Source: Mesorhizobium sp. CAU 1732
Lineage (GTDB): Bacteria > Pseudomonadota > Alphaproteobacteria > Rhizobiales > Rhizobiaceae
Length of the DNA: 64,000 nucleotides
Assembly (NCBI RefSeq): GCF_039888675.1
Contig: NZ_JBDQQR010000002.1
Span: 348,001-412,000 of the forward strand
Direction: 5' to 3'
The translations under genes were made by a program, and so were the position numbers. Each line of letters starts with the position of its first letter. Position 1 is the stretch's first letter. The notes beneath the pieces are model-generated. The model made no database searches, was not told the DNA's origin, and saw only the letters and a list, made by a program, of their open reading frames with translations. This document shows, piece after piece, positions 25,534-35,313 of this stretch.

Positions 25534-26289
25534 ATGCCAGAACAGGACGGCGATCTCTCCGAGAGCCAGAACCGGGCCATCTCCATTCTCATTCGCGAGG
25601 AGATCGCCAGACGCCGCATCTCGCGTCAGCATCTTGCCGATCTGGCGCGCATAAGCCTCTCGACGCTCGAAAAGGCGCTGTCGGGTCATCGCCCGTTTAC
25701 GTTCGCGACCACGATCCGCCTCGAGGAAGCGCTTGGAATGCGATTGCGCGAAAATCGAGCGGCGGCGCCATCTCCGGGCGAGAACGCCCCGGACGAGCAG
25801 GGCGCGTATTCGCGCGCATCGGTGTCGTGGATCGAGGGTGACTATGTGACCCTGCGCCCCTCCTTCGGCGAGAGCGGGACGATCTTCGCCTATCTCACGC
25901 GGATCGCCTGGGACGAGGCAAGCTCATACCTCGCATTCCGCGAAGGTGAGCGGCTGGACGCAGCCTTCACCCAGGCCGGCGCGGTATCGATCCCGAACAT
26001 GTCGGGGCATGTCTATCTCACGACGAACAAATCCGGCCAGCATCGGCTGATCGTCGTGTCGCGCCCGACCATAAGCGGCGAGATGTACGGCATCATCACG
26101 ACCCTGCTCGCCGGGCGCGGCGCACTGTTAACGCCGGTATCGGCCCCGATCGCCCTGGTGCCCGTCTCAAAACTCGAACGGATCGAGTTCGGTCGGATAA
26201 GCCCGGACACCCCTTGCCACGAAGCCTACGCGGCGCATCTGCGGCGCACCGTTGAAGAGCCGTTCGCAATCCTGCTGAAAGACGGGTGA
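25534..26289 (+). CDS. XRE-type helix-turn-helix regulator divergent from the sortase locus
   Basis: This 251-residue protein has an N-terminal HTH at about 15-70 (ISILIREEIARRRISRQHLADLARISLSTLEKALSGHRPFT). The C-terminal domain of about 165 residues is one I do not recognise; it starts ASVSWIEGDYVTLRPSFGESGTIFAYLTRIAWDE. That arrangement suggests ligand-controlled repression. ATG at 25534 has GGGGGA at 25521-25526. It is divergent from the sortase-target gene with 193 bases between starts, so it may control the sortase pair. The gap holds GTTCCG repeated 10 bases apart at 25413 and 25423, a candidate site. Confidence 0.82.
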   Translation: MPEQDGDLSESQNRAISILIREEIARRRISRQHLADLARISLSTLEKALSGHRPFTFATTIRLEEALGMRLRENRAAAPSPGENAPDEQGAYSRASVSWIEGDYVTLRPSFGESGTIFAYLTRIAWDEASSYLAFREGERLDAAFTQAGAVSIPNMSGHVYLTTNKSGQHRLIVVSRPTISGEMYGIITTLLAGRGALLTPVSAPIALVPVSKLERIEFGRISPDTPCHEAYAAHLRRTVEEPFAILLKDG

Positions 26290-26328
26290 GGAGCGTGTCC
26301 GCCAGAAGCGCCGCACCGCCGGTCCATC

Positions 26329-27207
26329 CTAAGCGGCGAAGGTTATCTGCTCCTGGGAGGAATTGATGACCTCGAGATTGTCGATGAGACGGGTATCGCC
26401 GAGCCAGGCCGCGACGAGCAGGCGCGCGGGCCGATCCAGCCCGCCGAGTGGCGCGAGGTCGTCCGCAGCCCGCAATTCCAGATACTCGACGCTGTCGAAG
26501 CCCGCCGCCAGGATGGCGGCCTTCGCTTCGTCGAGCGTAGCCGTCACGGGCGCGTGGTTCGCGAGACGGCGCGCCGTCGCAACCAGCACGTCCGCGAGCC
26601 TCGGCGCGATGACGCGCTCTGAGGGCGACAGCCGCACATTGCGCGACGAAAGCGCCAGCCCGTCCGCCTCGCGCACGGTCGGGCAGGCGACGATCTCGAC
26701 GGACAAGTCGAGATCGCACGCCATGCGCCGGACCACCTGGAGCTGCTGGAAATCCTTCTCGCCGAAGAAGGCCATGTCCGCGCCTGTCTGGAGGAACAGC
26801 TTGGCGACGACGGTCGAGACCCCGTCGAAGTGACCCGGCCGGAACGCGCCGCATAGCCCATCGCTGACTCCGGTCACGGATACGGTCGTGGCGAAGCCCT
26901 GCGGGTAGATCTGCTCCGCGTCCGGCACGTAGAGCATATGCGCACCGAGCGGAGCGAGCTTCGCCGCATCGTCGTCCTCGGTGCGGGGATAAGCGGCGAG
27001 GTCCGCCGCGCTGTTGAACTGTTTTGGGTTGACGAACAAGGTGACGATGACCCGGTCGGCGCGGCCAAGTGCTGTACGCACGAGGCTCAGATGGCCCTCA
27101 TGCAGAGCGCCCATGGTCGGCACCACTGCTATGGTGGCGCCTTCGCGCCGCCAGCCGGCGACCGTGGAGCGAAGCCCGGCCAGGGTGCGGACGATAGGAA
27201 CGCTCAT
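26329..27207 (-). CDS. panC: Pantothenate synthetase
   Basis: This enzyme condenses pantoate and beta-alanine with ATP to give pantothenate in coenzyme A synthesis. It has 292 residues, the normal length. The ATP-binding signature [14 protein letters not shown] is at 30-43 with the HIGH-like [20 protein letters not shown], the pantoate-site region [15 protein letters not shown] and [11 protein letters not shown] follow. The ATG overlaps the panB stop as ATGA, so the two are translationally coupled. All catalytic signatures appear intact. Confidence 0.97.
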   Translation of the reverse strand: MSVPIVRTLAGLRSTVAGWRREGATIAVVPTMGALHEGHLSLVRTALGRADRVIVTLFVNPKQFNSAADLAAYPRTEDDDAAKLAPLGAHMLYVPDAEQIYPQGFATTVSVTGVSDGLCGAFRPGHFDGVSTVVAKLFLQTGADMAFFGEKDFQQLQVVRRMACDLDLSVEIVACPTVREADGLALSSRNVRLSPSERVIAPRLADVLVATARRLANHAPVTATLDEAKAAILAAGFDSVEYLELRAADDLAPLGGLDRPARLLVAAWLGDTRLIDNLEVINSSQEQITFAA

Positions 27208-28049
27208 GCCGCGCCTCCCCTGGCGACCGCCTTGGGCATATCGCCGAACACATGCTCGGCAGCGGGAAACCGACGAGCGCGCACATCGGCCGCATAGGCA
27301 GCGATCGCCTTGGCCGCCTCCGCGCCCAGTTCCGCGTAGCGCCGGACGAACTTGGGGCGGAAATCGGTGAAAGCGCCGAGCATATCGTCCACGACGAGGA
27401 TCTGGCCGTCACACGCCTGCGACGCACCGATGCCGATCGTCGGCGCTGCAATCTCGCCGGTAATCCGGCGGGCCAGCGGCTCCGGCACCTTTTCCAGCAC
27501 CACGGCGAAAGCGCCGGCCTCCGCTACGGCAGCCGCATCGCGCGCAACGCGCTCGCTGTCCTCGCCGCGTCCTTGCACGGCATAGCCGCCGAAGGCGTTG
27601 ACGGCCTGCGGGGTGAGGCCGACATGCCCCATGACCGGCACGCCACGCGTCGCGAGGAAACGAATAGTCCCGGCCATCGGCTCGCCGCCTTCGAGCTTGA
27701 CCGCAGCGCAGCCGGTCTCTGCCATGAGGCGGGCGGCGTTGCGGAACGCCTGTTCCCGGCTTTCCTCGTAGGAGCCGAACGGCATGTCGACGACCATGAG
27801 CGCGCGCTCGAGCCCGCGCCTCACCGCCTGGCCGTGCATGATCATCATGTCGAGCGTGACGCCGAGCGTGGATGGCAGGCCGTGCAGAACCATGCCGACG
27901 CTGTCGCCGACAAGCACCACGTCGCAATGCGCATCGACCAGCTTCGCCATCGGTGTCGTGTAGGCGGTCAGGCAGACCAGCGGCGTTCCGCCCTTGGACT
28001 TAGCCACCTGCGGCGGTGTCAACGCCGGATTCTTCCCGGTTACGCTCAC
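27204..28049 (-). CDS. panB: Ketopantoate hydroxymethyltransferase
   Basis: This enzyme makes ketopantoate from ketoisovalerate and methylenetetrahydrofolate, the first committed pantothenate step. It has 281 residues. Signatures are [32 protein letters not shown], with metal-binding Asp residues, [31 protein letters not shown] and the catalytic-glutamate segment [15 protein letters not shown] chose the GTG at 28049 ([10 protein letters not shown]) because GGGAGGA precedes it by 6 bases; the longer ATG frame from 28094 would bury that site. It leads the two-gene pan operon. Confidence 0.97.
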   Translation of the reverse strand: MSVTGKNPALTPPQVAKSKGGTPLVCLTAYTTPMAKLVDAHCDVVLVGDSVGMVLHGLPSTLGVTLDMMIMHGQAVRRGLERALMVVDMPFGSYEESREQAFRNAARLMAETGCAAVKLEGGEPMAGTIRFLATRGVPVMGHVGLTPQAVNAFGGYAVQGRGEDSERVARDAAAVAEAGAFAVVLEKVPEPLARRITGEIAAPTIGIGASQACDGQILVVDDMLGAFTDFRPKFVRRYAELGAEAAKAIAAYAADVRARRFPAAEHVFGDMPKAVARGGAA

Positions 28050-28100
28050 CTGCGATCCTCCCTCAAGCGCGCCTGCTGCATCTTTATGTGGCATACTTTC

Positions 28101-28114
28101 TTCGCAAATGCGAA
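28101..28114. promoter_or_regulatory. Inverted repeat in the panB upstream region
   Basis: TTCGCA and TGCGAA pair perfectly around AA, about 52 bases upstream of the panB GTG. A further TGCGAA lies at 28130-28135. It sits where the panBC promoter should be and could be an operator. The rest of 28050-28250 shows no gene and contains the end region of the ABC transporter operon. Confidence 0.35.
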
Positions 28115-28250
28115 CCGCAAGTGTGCATCTGCGAACAAGCCACGCCTCCGGCGGCGTCGCGCGCTTTCATCGGTCATCGGGATCACTTCTCGTGCCATCG
28201 CCGCCACCGCAGGGGGAGACAGCAAGGCCAGGCCTATCCCGGCCCAGGCA

Positions 28251-29210
28251 TCAGTCCCGCAGCAGGCGGACCTTGTGGTTCGGCCCGATATCCACGAGCT
28301 CCGACGCCTCAGGCGGCGAGAACACGTTCGGCGCCATGCTGCCATCGGAGCCGAAACGCCAGCCCGGCGGGGCGGCCGGCCGGGTCACCTCGGTCGCCTT
28401 GCGGGCGAGTCCAAGAGCGGCATCCGGATCGGGAATCGCGTCGATCAGGCGCCTTGTATAGGGGTGTTGCGGATTCTCGAATATCTCCTTCCAGCCGCCC
28501 TGTTCGACGATCTGGCTGAAGAACATCACCAACACCCGGTCGCTCATGTGCTCGACCACCGACAGATCGTGCGAGATCATCACATAGGACAGGCCGAACT
28601 CGTCCTGCAAATCCAGGAGCAGGTTGATGATCTGCGCCCGGATCGACACGTCCAGCGCGGAAACGGGCTCGTCCAGCACCACGATCTCTGGTTCGAGGAT
28701 CAGCGCCCGGGCAATGCCGATCCGCTGCCGCTGCCCCCCTGAAAATTCATGCGGATACCGCCCGCCCTGCTCGGCGGTCAGGCCAACGCTCCTGAGCATG
28801 GCGGCGATGCGGTCGGCGGCTTCGGAACCGGTTATCCCGTGCAGTTTGAGGGGCTGGGTCAGCGACGCGTTCACCGTCTGACGCGGGTTGAGGCTGGCAT
28901 AGGGGTCCTGGAAGACCATTTGCGCGGCTTTGGCGCGGGCCATGCGGCTCGGCGCGCCCGGACCCGCGATCGGCCTGCCCTTGAAGCGGATCGCGCCTTC
29001 GGTGGGCTCCTGAAGACCCATGATGGACAGCGCCGTGGTGGACTTGCCGCAGCCGGATTCACCCACGATGGACAGGCACTCGCCCTTGGCGAGCGAGAAG
29101 CTTACGTCGGTCACCGCATAAAGCGTCCGCTTTCCCGAGCCCAATATGCCGCCTCCCGAGATCGGAAAGCGGACGTGGAGGTTGTCGACCTCGAGGATTG
29201 GCGCGCTCAC
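28251..29210 (-). CDS. Dipeptide/oligopeptide ABC transporter ATP-binding protein (DppF/OppF type)
   Basis: This is the second ATPase of the peptide importer, 319 residues. Walker A is GESGCGKST, the signature is FSGGQRQRIGIARAL and Walker B with its glutamate is IVVLDEPVSALD. The C-terminal oligopeptide-transporter extension is present (NPQHPYTRRLIDAIP). The GTG start ([13 protein letters not shown]) overlaps the preceding ATPase gene stop as GTGA, and the opening matches its partner's [13 protein letters not shown]. It ends the leftward transporter operon. The extension lacks the usual CxxxC pair of iron-sulfur-binding relatives. Confidence 0.94.
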   Translation of the reverse strand: MSAPILEVDNLHVRFPISGGGILGSGKRTLYAVTDVSFSLAKGECLSIVGESGCGKSTTALSIMGLQEPTEGAIRFKGRPIAGPGAPSRMARAKAAQMVFQDPYASLNPRQTVNASLTQPLKLHGITGSEAADRIAAMLRSVGLTAEQGGRYPHEFSGGQRQRIGIARALILEPEIVVLDEPVSALDVSIRAQIINLLLDLQDEFGLSYVMISHDLSVVEHMSDRVLVMFFSQIVEQGGWKEIFENPQHPYTRRLIDAIPDPDAALGLARKATEVTRPAAPPGWRFGSDGSMAPNVFSPPEASELVDIGPNHKVRLLRD

Positions 29211-30115
29211 ACCGGCGCTCCTTCCCCGCGCGGGCTGATGAAGCGCGTCTGTGTCAGCGTCGACCGGTCGGCGACGATGCTGTCGATATCCACCAGCCGA
29301 TGCCTTCCATGGGTCGAGCGGCTGCCGAGGCGCGGCAGCGCTCCCAAGAGTCCGCGCGTGTATTCGTGCTGCGGATTGGAGAACAGCGCCTCGGTCCAGT
29401 TCTCCTCGACCAGCGCCCCGGAATACATCACGCCCACGCGCTGGCAGGTCGATGCGATGACGCCGAGATCGTGGCTGATGAACAGCACCGCAGTGCCGCG
29501 TTCGGTACAAAGCTCCTTGATCAACCGCAGCACCTCGGCCTGAACCGTCACGTCGAGCGCGGTGGTCGGCTCGTCCGCGATCAGCAGGTCAGGATCGCAG
29601 GCCATTGCCATGGCGATCATCACGCGCTGGCGCAGCCCGCCCGACATCTGGTGCGGATAGTTTTTAGCCCGCCGGTCGGGATTGGGCACGCGCACATTCG
29701 CCAGCGCCTCGATCGCCAGTTTCTCGCCTTCCGCCCACGACTTGCCCTGATGCAGGTAGAACATCTCGGCGATCTGCCGTCCTACAGTCACCAGTGGGTT
29801 GAGCGCCGTCATCGGCTCCTGGAAGATCATCGCGATGCGGTCGCCGCGCAGCTTGCGCATGTGCCGCTTCGAAAGCTTCAGCAAATCGTTTCCCTGGAAC
29901 AGGATTTCCCCCGCGGTCGCGCGCAAGGGCTTTTTCAGCAGGCCCATGGTGGCCAGCGAAGTCACAGACTTGCCCGAGCCCGACTCGCCCACGAGCCCGA
30001 ACGCCTCGCCGGGCATGATCTGGAACGAAACCCCTTGCAGGATCGGGAATGACTTGCCGCCTCCCAGGGGCAGGCCGACGTGAAGGTCTTTCACCTCGAG
30101 AAGCGGAGCACTCAT
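29207..30115 (-). CDS. Dipeptide/oligopeptide ABC transporter ATP-binding protein (DppD/OppD type)
   Basis: This is the first ATPase of the importer, 302 residues. Walker A is GESGSGKSV, the signature [15 protein letters not shown] and Walker [13 protein letters not shown], followed by [11 protein letters not shown] long open frame continues far upstream, but [13 protein letters not shown] at 30115 overlaps the permease stop as ATGA and is the real start. It pairs with the DppF-type protein to energise peptide uptake. Confidence 0.94.
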   Translation of the reverse strand: MSAPLLEVKDLHVGLPLGGGKSFPILQGVSFQIMPGEAFGLVGESGSGKSVTSLATMGLLKKPLRATAGEILFQGNDLLKLSKRHMRKLRGDRIAMIFQEPMTALNPLVTVGRQIAEMFYLHQGKSWAEGEKLAIEALANVRVPNPDRRAKNYPHQMSGGLRQRVMIAMAMACDPDLLIADEPTTALDVTVQAEVLRLIKELCTERGTAVLFISHDLGVIASTCQRVGVMYSGALVEENWTEALFSNPQHEYTRGLLGALPRLGSRSTHGRHRLVDIDSIVADRSTLTQTRFISPRGEGAPV

Positions 30116-30933
30116 ACCTTGCGCGTCCTCATATGGGGGTCGAGACTGTCCCGCAGGCCGTCGCCCAGAAGGTTGAACCCCAGCACGGACAGGAAGATGG
30201 CCAGGCCGGGGAAGATGGCGACCCAGGGAGCGAGCTGGATCATTTCGCGCGCATCGGTCAGCATCGAACCCCAGGACGGGAACGGCGGCTGGATGCCGAG
30301 GCCGAGAAAGCTGAGCGCCGCCTCCGACAGCACCGCCCCGCCCATGCCGAGCGTCGCCATGACGAGGATCGGGCCCATCATGTTGGGCAATATCTGGGTG
30401 AACATGATGCGCAAATCGGAATAGCCGAGCGACTGCGCGGCCAGCACATAGCCCTGAGACTTGAGCGAGAGCGTGGATGACCGGGCGATGCGGCAGGTCC
30501 AGCTCCAGTTGGTCAGGCCGAGCGCGATCAGCAGCGACACGAGGCCGGGACCGAGAACGGCCATCACCGCCAGTGCGAAGATCAGCGAGGGGATGGCAAG
30601 CATGACGTTGGTCAGGCCGTTCACGAGGTCGTCCCACCAGCCGCCCCAATAGCCGGCCGTCATGCCGAGCGTCACGCCGATGAGCGAATTGATGACCTGC
30701 GAGACGATCCCGACAGTCAGCGAGATTTGGGCGCCGTAGAGAATGCGGGAATAGACGTCCCTGCCCTGGCTGTCGGTGCCGAACCAGAACTCGCCATCCG
30801 GCGGCAGTTCCGCGTTCATCAGGTTCGCGCCCAGGACCGGGTCGAAGGGGGCCAGCCAAGGGGCAAGGATACCGGCAAGGACGACCAGAACGGTCAGAAA
30901 GCCGCCGAAAACGAGGTTGAAGCCAAGACGCAT
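30112..30933 (-). CDS. Dipeptide ABC transporter permease (DppC type)
   Basis: This 273-residue inner-membrane permease belongs to the binding-protein-dependent type. It has an N-terminal helix (LVFGGFLTVLVVLAGILAPWLAPFDP), the periplasmic segment GTDSQGRDVYSRILYGAQISL typical of DppC/OppC, and the EAA-like coupling loop AAQSLGYSDLRIMFTQILPN. It overlaps the ATPase gene by 4 bases and lies 6 bases after the DppB-type gene. Confidence 0.95.
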   Translation of the reverse strand: MRLGFNLVFGGFLTVLVVLAGILAPWLAPFDPVLGANLMNAELPPDGEFWFGTDSQGRDVYSRILYGAQISLTVGIVSQVINSLIGVTLGMTAGYWGGWWDDLVNGLTNVMLAIPSLIFALAVMAVLGPGLVSLLIALGLTNWSWTCRIARSSTLSLKSQGYVLAAQSLGYSDLRIMFTQILPNMMGPILVMATLGMGGAVLSEAALSFLGLGIQPPFPSWGSMLTDAREMIQLAPWVAIFPGLAIFLSVLGFNLLGDGLRDSLDPHMRTRKV

Positions 30934-30939
30934 CGCCGC

Positions 30940-31875
30940 TCACTCCTGCTTGATGCGCGGATCGATGGCTGCATAGAGCAGATCGACGACGGTGTTGATG
31001 ACGAGGAACCACAAAACGATGACGAGGATCGTGCCCTGGACCACGGGTATGTCGCGGATCGCCACGCTGTCGACCAGCAGCGATCCGATGCCGGGCCAGG
31101 CGAACAGCTTTTCGATGACCACGGCCTGACCGATCAGCGAACCGAATTGCAGGCCGACGGTGGTCACGATCAGCACCAGCGCGTTGCGGGCGACATGACG
31201 GCGCACGACGGCCCCCTCGCTCATGCCCTTGGAATGGGCGGTGCGGATGAAGTCCGAATTCATCACGTCCAGAACGCCGGCGCGGGTGGTGCGCGCCAAA
31301 AGAGCCAGCGGCGTCACGCCGAGAGTCACGGCGGGCAGGATCAGGTTGCGGAACGACCCGCCGCCGTAACCGAAGCTCGGCAGCCAGTTCAGGTGCAGCG
31401 CAAACAACAGCATCATCAGCAGGCCCAGCCAGAACTGCGGCAGGGACAGGCCCGAGACGGCGCCGATCATCGTGACGGTGTCGAGGATCGAGCCGGGACG
31501 CAGGGCGGCCATGAAGCCGAGCGGCACGCCGATCGCGATGGCGAAGACCATGGCGGCGGCGGCCAGTTCCAATGACGCCCAGATGCGCTCGTTGATCATC
31601 TGGATCACCGGCAGACGGGTGCGGAAGGATGTGCCGAGATCGAACCGCGCAAGGTCCCACAGATAGGTGAAGAACCGCTCGTGCAACGGCTTGTCGAGGC
31701 CGAATTCGGCTGTCAGCCGGGCGATGAGTTGCGGATCGGCACTGGTGCGGCCGTCCGAGAAGAGGCTGGCGGCGAAGCTGCCGGGAACGACACTGAAGAT
31801 CACGAAGATCAGCAGGGCGACGACGATCACTGTCGGGATGATCTGGAGAATGCGTCGAAGCGCAAAACGTAGCAT
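30940..31875 (-). CDS. Dipeptide ABC transporter permease (DppB type)
   Basis: This 311-residue permease partners the DppC-type subunit. Family features are the opening MLRFALRRILQIIPTVIVVALLIFVIFSVVPG, the periplasmic region with GLDKPLHERFFTYLWDLARFDLGTSF, and the coupling loop RTAHSKGMSEGAVVRRHVARNA. A conserved end KLFAWPGIGSLLVDSVAIRDIPVVQG is also present. It is separated from the binding-protein gene by a 111-base gap holding a long perfect hairpin. Confidence 0.95.
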   Translation of the reverse strand: MLRFALRRILQIIPTVIVVALLIFVIFSVVPGSFAASLFSDGRTSADPQLIARLTAEFGLDKPLHERFFTYLWDLARFDLGTSFRTRLPVIQMINERIWASLELAAAAMVFAIAIGVPLGFMAALRPGSILDTVTMIGAVSGLSLPQFWLGLLMMLLFALHLNWLPSFGYGGGSFRNLILPAVTLGVTPLALLARTTRAGVLDVMNSDFIRTAHSKGMSEGAVVRRHVARNALVLIVTTVGLQFGSLIGQAVVIEKLFAWPGIGSLLVDSVAIRDIPVVQGTILVIVLWFLVINTVVDLLYAAIDPRIKQE

Positions 31876-31946
31876 GGACGGGTCCCGGTTCAGGCCGCTT
31901 GGGGTGTTGGAGGCGGCGACTATCCCGCGAACGGATCCGAGGGCAG

Positions 31947-31973
31947 TCCACGAGGGGAACGTCCCCTCGTGGA
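31947..31973 (-). terminator. Strong hairpin between the binding-protein and permease genes
   Basis: A 12-base perfect stem (TCCACGAGGGGA pairing with TCCCCTCGTGGA) closes a 3-base ACG loop, 14 bases after the stop of the binding-protein gene. No T run follows, so it is more likely an RNA-stabilising or partial-termination hairpin. Such hairpins keep binding-protein mRNA more abundant than permease mRNA. Confidence 0.65.
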
Positions 31974-31986
31974 TGGTGGCGTCAGC

Positions 31987-33579
31987 CTACTTGCGGTTGG
32001 CCGGGGCCGTGTCGTCGATCCAGATATCGTCATAGGGCTGGAGCGCGAGTTCGGTCGCGTTCGGAACCAGCCCGTGAACCCAGGGCTGATAGGCCATGAC
32101 CGCCTTGTTGTAGTTGAAGAACCAGACAGGGGCCTCTTCCTGGATGAAGTTGTTGGCCTGCTTCAGCAGTTCCAGTTGCTTCGCCGGATCGCGCTCGGCG
32201 CGGGCCGCCTCGTAGATCTTGTCGTATTCAGGATTCGAGTAGGCGGTATAGTTGCAGGCCGATTGCGGGGTCTGCGACCAGAAGCAGCGCATCACCGTCA
32301 GCGGATCCGGCCCGGTCAGGTTCGACCAGATATAGGCCTGGAAGTTGTCCGCGGAGACGGTCGAGGCGAGTGCCGCCGATTCGACAGGACGCGGCCTCAC
32401 GGTGATGCCGACCTGTGCCAGCATCGGCAGGATGGCCTCGACGATCGGCACGCCCCAGCTTTCGTTCGGCGTTGCGGTCACTTCGAACTCGAAGCCGTCC
32501 TCGTAGCCGGCTTCCTTCAGCAATTCCTTCGCCTTTTCGGGATCGTAGGGATAGGGCTCGGCATCGGCGTCGAAGGCGGGCAACCCGACCGGCAGCCAGC
32601 TTACGGCGCGCACGGCCTTGCCCTTGACCAGCCGTTCGATGATCAGGTCCGTGTTGATCGCGTAGTTGATGGCCTGGCGGACGCGCTTGTCCTTGAACGC
32701 CTCGACCTGGGTCTGGCTGAAACCGATGTTGCGGGTAAAGGTTTCCGCCACCTCGAGCAGGTTGTCCTTGAGCGCGGGATCGGCCTGATAGGCGGAATAC
32801 TGCACCGGTCCCAGGATCGAGACATCGACCTCCTGGTTGCGGAAGGCCACGTCGCGCGCCGAGCCTTCGGACATGACGATGATGTTGACCCTGTCGAGAT
32901 AGGGCCTGCCTTCCTCGTAATAATCGTCGAAGCGCTCGACCACGATCTGCGAGCCGGGAATATGCTCCTTGAAGACGAAGGCGCCCAGACCGACCGGGTT
33001 GATCGCCTGCTGTTCCAGCGGCACGTCCGCCGGATAGATCGCCGTGGTCGGCTCCATGAGGTTGAAGCCCGGATTTCCGGCGGTGGTCAGGGTGATTTCC
33101 AGCGTGTGATCGTCGATCTTCTTCAGGCCTTCGATCTCGGTGGCCGCGCCCGAGCCGAATTCCGGCACGCCCTTGATGATGTTGATGTAGCTGGCACCCG
33201 ACAGCGCGTTCGCGGCGGTCGCCAGGCGCTCGAAGCTGAAGATGAAGTCATCCGCGGTCAGCGGCGTGCCGTTGTGGAAGACCGCGTTCTTCTTCAGGTG
33301 GTAGGTATAGGTGGTGCCGTCGTCGGACGTGTCGACCGAATCCGCCAACTCCAGCACCGGGGTGTTGGCGTGAGAATCCCACGAATACAGGCTGCGATGG
33401 ATCGCGAAGGCGAGGAACTGCTCCTGGATGCTCGGGCTGGCCTGAGTGTCCAGCGTCGCGAAGGCCGAGCCATAGGGCGCCGTGAAGTTGAAAGTGCCAC
33501 CATAGCGCGGCTCTTGCGCAAAAGTCATCGTCGCCATGCCGACGCTCAGCAACGCAGCGAGTGAAAGTCTCTTCAGCAT
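31987..33579 (-). CDS. Peptide-type ABC transporter substrate-binding protein (family 5)
   Basis: This periplasmic family 5 (DppA/OppA) receptor has 530 residues. A signal peptide is clear (LKRLSLAALLSVGMATMTFAQ, cleaved near AFA/Q). The mature part has EPRYGGTFNFTAPYG, YTYHLKKNAVFHNGTPLTADDFIFSFERL and VRQAINYAINTDLIIERL, the usual marks. AGAGGAGAGACGAA precedes the ATG. It lies between the amidohydrolase gene and the permeases, in the same orientation. Family 5 ligands are peptides, nickel or small amides; the surrounding peptidases favour a peptide or D-amino-acid-containing ligand. Confidence 0.94.
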   Translation of the reverse strand: MLKRLSLAALLSVGMATMTFAQEPRYGGTFNFTAPYGSAFATLDTQASPSIQEQFLAFAIHRSLYSWDSHANTPVLELADSVDTSDDGTTYTYHLKKNAVFHNGTPLTADDFIFSFERLATAANALSGASYINIIKGVPEFGSGAATEIEGLKKIDDHTLEITLTTAGNPGFNLMEPTTAIYPADVPLEQQAINPVGLGAFVFKEHIPGSQIVVERFDDYYEEGRPYLDRVNIIVMSEGSARDVAFRNQEVDVSILGPVQYSAYQADPALKDNLLEVAETFTRNIGFSQTQVEAFKDKRVRQAINYAINTDLIIERLVKGKAVRAVSWLPVGLPAFDADAEPYPYDPEKAKELLKEAGYEDGFEFEVTATPNESWGVPIVEAILPMLAQVGITVRPRPVESAALASTVSADNFQAYIWSNLTGPDPLTVMRCFWSQTPQSACNYTAYSNPEYDKIYEAARAERDPAKQLELLKQANNFIQEEAPVWFFNYNKAVMAYQPWVHGLVPNATELALQPYDDIWIDDTAPANRK

Positions 33580-33687
33580 TTCGTCTCTCCTCTGGTGGCG
33601 CGCTGGTTCTTTATGCTCCGGCGCAATTATTGTTGTTGGTCGTTGTCTCCTCCGGGAACGGCCATTGCATTCAGGCCGTCCTGTTGT

Positions 33688-35313
33688 TCATCGTGCATCA
33701 TGGACGACGCGACCCGCAAGCAGGGTCAGCATGCAGCGCGTCTCGTCCCGAAGGGTTTCGGGGGTGGCTTCCAGCAGGTTCTCGCTGAAAACCGCGATAT
33801 CGGCCCATTGTCCCGGCACCAGCCGGCCTTTGACGTCTTCGGCCTTTTGCGAATAGGCCCCGTGCTCGGTGAAGGCCTGCAAGGCCTCCTCACGGCTCAG
33901 ACACTCGGATTCGAGCAGGACGGTGCCCTTGCCGCTTCGCCGCGTGATCATCGTATAGAGGTTGGGGAAAGGGTTGGGCGAGCAGACCGGTGAATCGGAA
34001 CCGGTCGAGGGCCGCAGGCCCATGCGCATCCAGGTGCCGATCGGATAGGACCCCGCACCCCGCTCCTCGCCAAGGACCGAGACGTAGCTGTCGCCGAAAT
34101 CATACAGGAAGGCCTGTTGCGGCGCCGGCACTATGCCTGCGGCCTTCATCCGCCGGTTCTGCGCATCGCTTGGATAGCCGCAATGCTCGACACGATGCCT
34201 GCGCTCCGGGTCGGGCGAGGCCGCAAGCGTCTTCTCGTAGGCGGTGATGATCTGCTCGATGGCCCCGTCGCCGATGGCGTGGCAGGCCAGCGCATAACCT
34301 TTGTCGTGATAGTCCTGCACCAGGGCGAAGACCTGCTCGTCAGGCAGCATCTGGACGCCGAAATTCTCCGGCTCATCCCTGTAGGGCTTGGTCATCCAGG
34401 CGGTGCGGCCTCCAGCCGAACCATCGAGGAAGATTTTGACCGCGCCGACGCGCAGCATGTCGTCCCCCGCGCCTGAGACCAGACCCATCTTCCAGCAGTC
34501 CTCGACGATCGACTTGCCCGGATCGCCAAGCAGCGTCAGCCAGACGCGCACCGGCAGACGCCCCGCCAGCTTCGCGAGCTCATAGGCGCGGATCTCCGAC
34601 AGGCCGGAGACCTGCCCGACAGCCGCATCCATCGTGCTGGTGATGCCGAAGGAGAGCAAGCGCCGACCGCCGAGTTCGATCGCGTCGATCAGCCGTTCTT
34701 CCGACACCTCCGGGATGGCTGCGCTGACGAGGCCGATGGCGTTCTCGGCCAAGAGGCCGTTCAGCCGGTTTCCCGACATGCCGAGGACGCCGCCATCGGG
34801 TGTAGGCGTGGATTCCGACACGCCGGCGAGGTCCAGCGCCTTCGAATTCGCGATCGCGATATGGCCGCAGGCACGAGTCACCAGAACGGGATGATCGGGA
34901 GCGGCGCGGTCCAAATCCTCGCGGGTCGGGTGCACGCCGGTGTCCAGCTTGACCTGATCGTAACCCCGCGCCAGCACCCAACCGCCCTTCGCGGTCTGGG
35001 CAGCGCGCGCGGCAATCGCCTCGCCCATCGAAGCCAGCGTCGGCACGGCGGCCGGGGTGACGTCCACCATCCCCATCACCAGTCCGGTCGAGATCAGGTG
35101 CAGGTGGTTATCGATCAGGCCGGGACACGCAAAGCGGCCCTGCAAGTCGATCATTTCGGTCTCCGGCCCCTTGAGAGCCAGGATGTCGGCATCCGAACCC
35201 GTGGCCAGAACCTTGCCCTGCCAGACCGCGACGGCCTGACATCGGCCGTCATCGCGGCCGCGCCAGATTTGGCCGTTGTGAAGGATCAGATCAGCAAGGA
35301 TACGATTGGACAA
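33688..35313 (-). CDS. Amidohydrolase family 3 (YtcJ-like) metallohydrolase
   Basis: This 541-residue metal-dependent amidohydrolase has the family's split beta domain and barrel. FACPGLIDNHLHL carries the HxH metal motif, KIFLDGSAGGRT the bridging-lysine region, HAIGDGAIEQI and RHRVEHC further ligands, and GSDSPVCSPNPF the catalytic Asp. It would hydrolyse an amide or cyclic ureide/peptide. No ATG lies at the expected point; TTG at 35313 (SNRILADLILHNGQIW) is the best start, and the frame upstream to 35502 is not conserved-looking. It is first in the leftward transporter operon, divergent from the LysR gene. The substrate is unknown. Confidence 0.85.
   Translation of the reverse strand: MSNRILADLILHNGQIWRGRDDGRCQAVAVWQGKVLATGSDADILALKGPETEMIDLQGRFACPGLIDNHLHLISTGLVMGMVDVTPAAVPTLASMGEAIAARAAQTAKGGWVLARGYDQVKLDTGVHPTREDLDRAAPDHPVLVTRACGHIAIANSKALDLAGVSESTPTPDGGVLGMSGNRLNGLLAENAIGLVSAAIPEVSEERLIDAIELGGRRLLSFGITSTMDAAVGQVSGLSEIRAYELAKLAGRLPVRVWLTLLGDPGKSIVEDCWKMGLVSGAGDDMLRVGAVKIFLDGSAGGRTAWMTKPYRDEPENFGVQMLPDEQVFALVQDYHDKGYALACHAIGDGAIEQIITAYEKTLAASPDPERRHRVEHCGYPSDAQNRRMKAAGIVPAPQQAFLYDFGDSYVSVLGEERGAGSYPIGTWMRMGLRPSTGSDSPVCSPNPFPNLYTMITRRSGKGTVLLESECLSREEALQAFTEHGAYSQKAEDVKGRLVPGQWADIAVFSENLLEATPETLRDETRCMLTLLAGRVVHDAR

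Noticed and set aside
28101..28136. LexA (SOS) box upstream of panB
   Set aside because: The alphaproteobacterial pattern GTTC/GAAC with 7 bases between direct repeats is not met; the GAAC copies are 21 bases apart.
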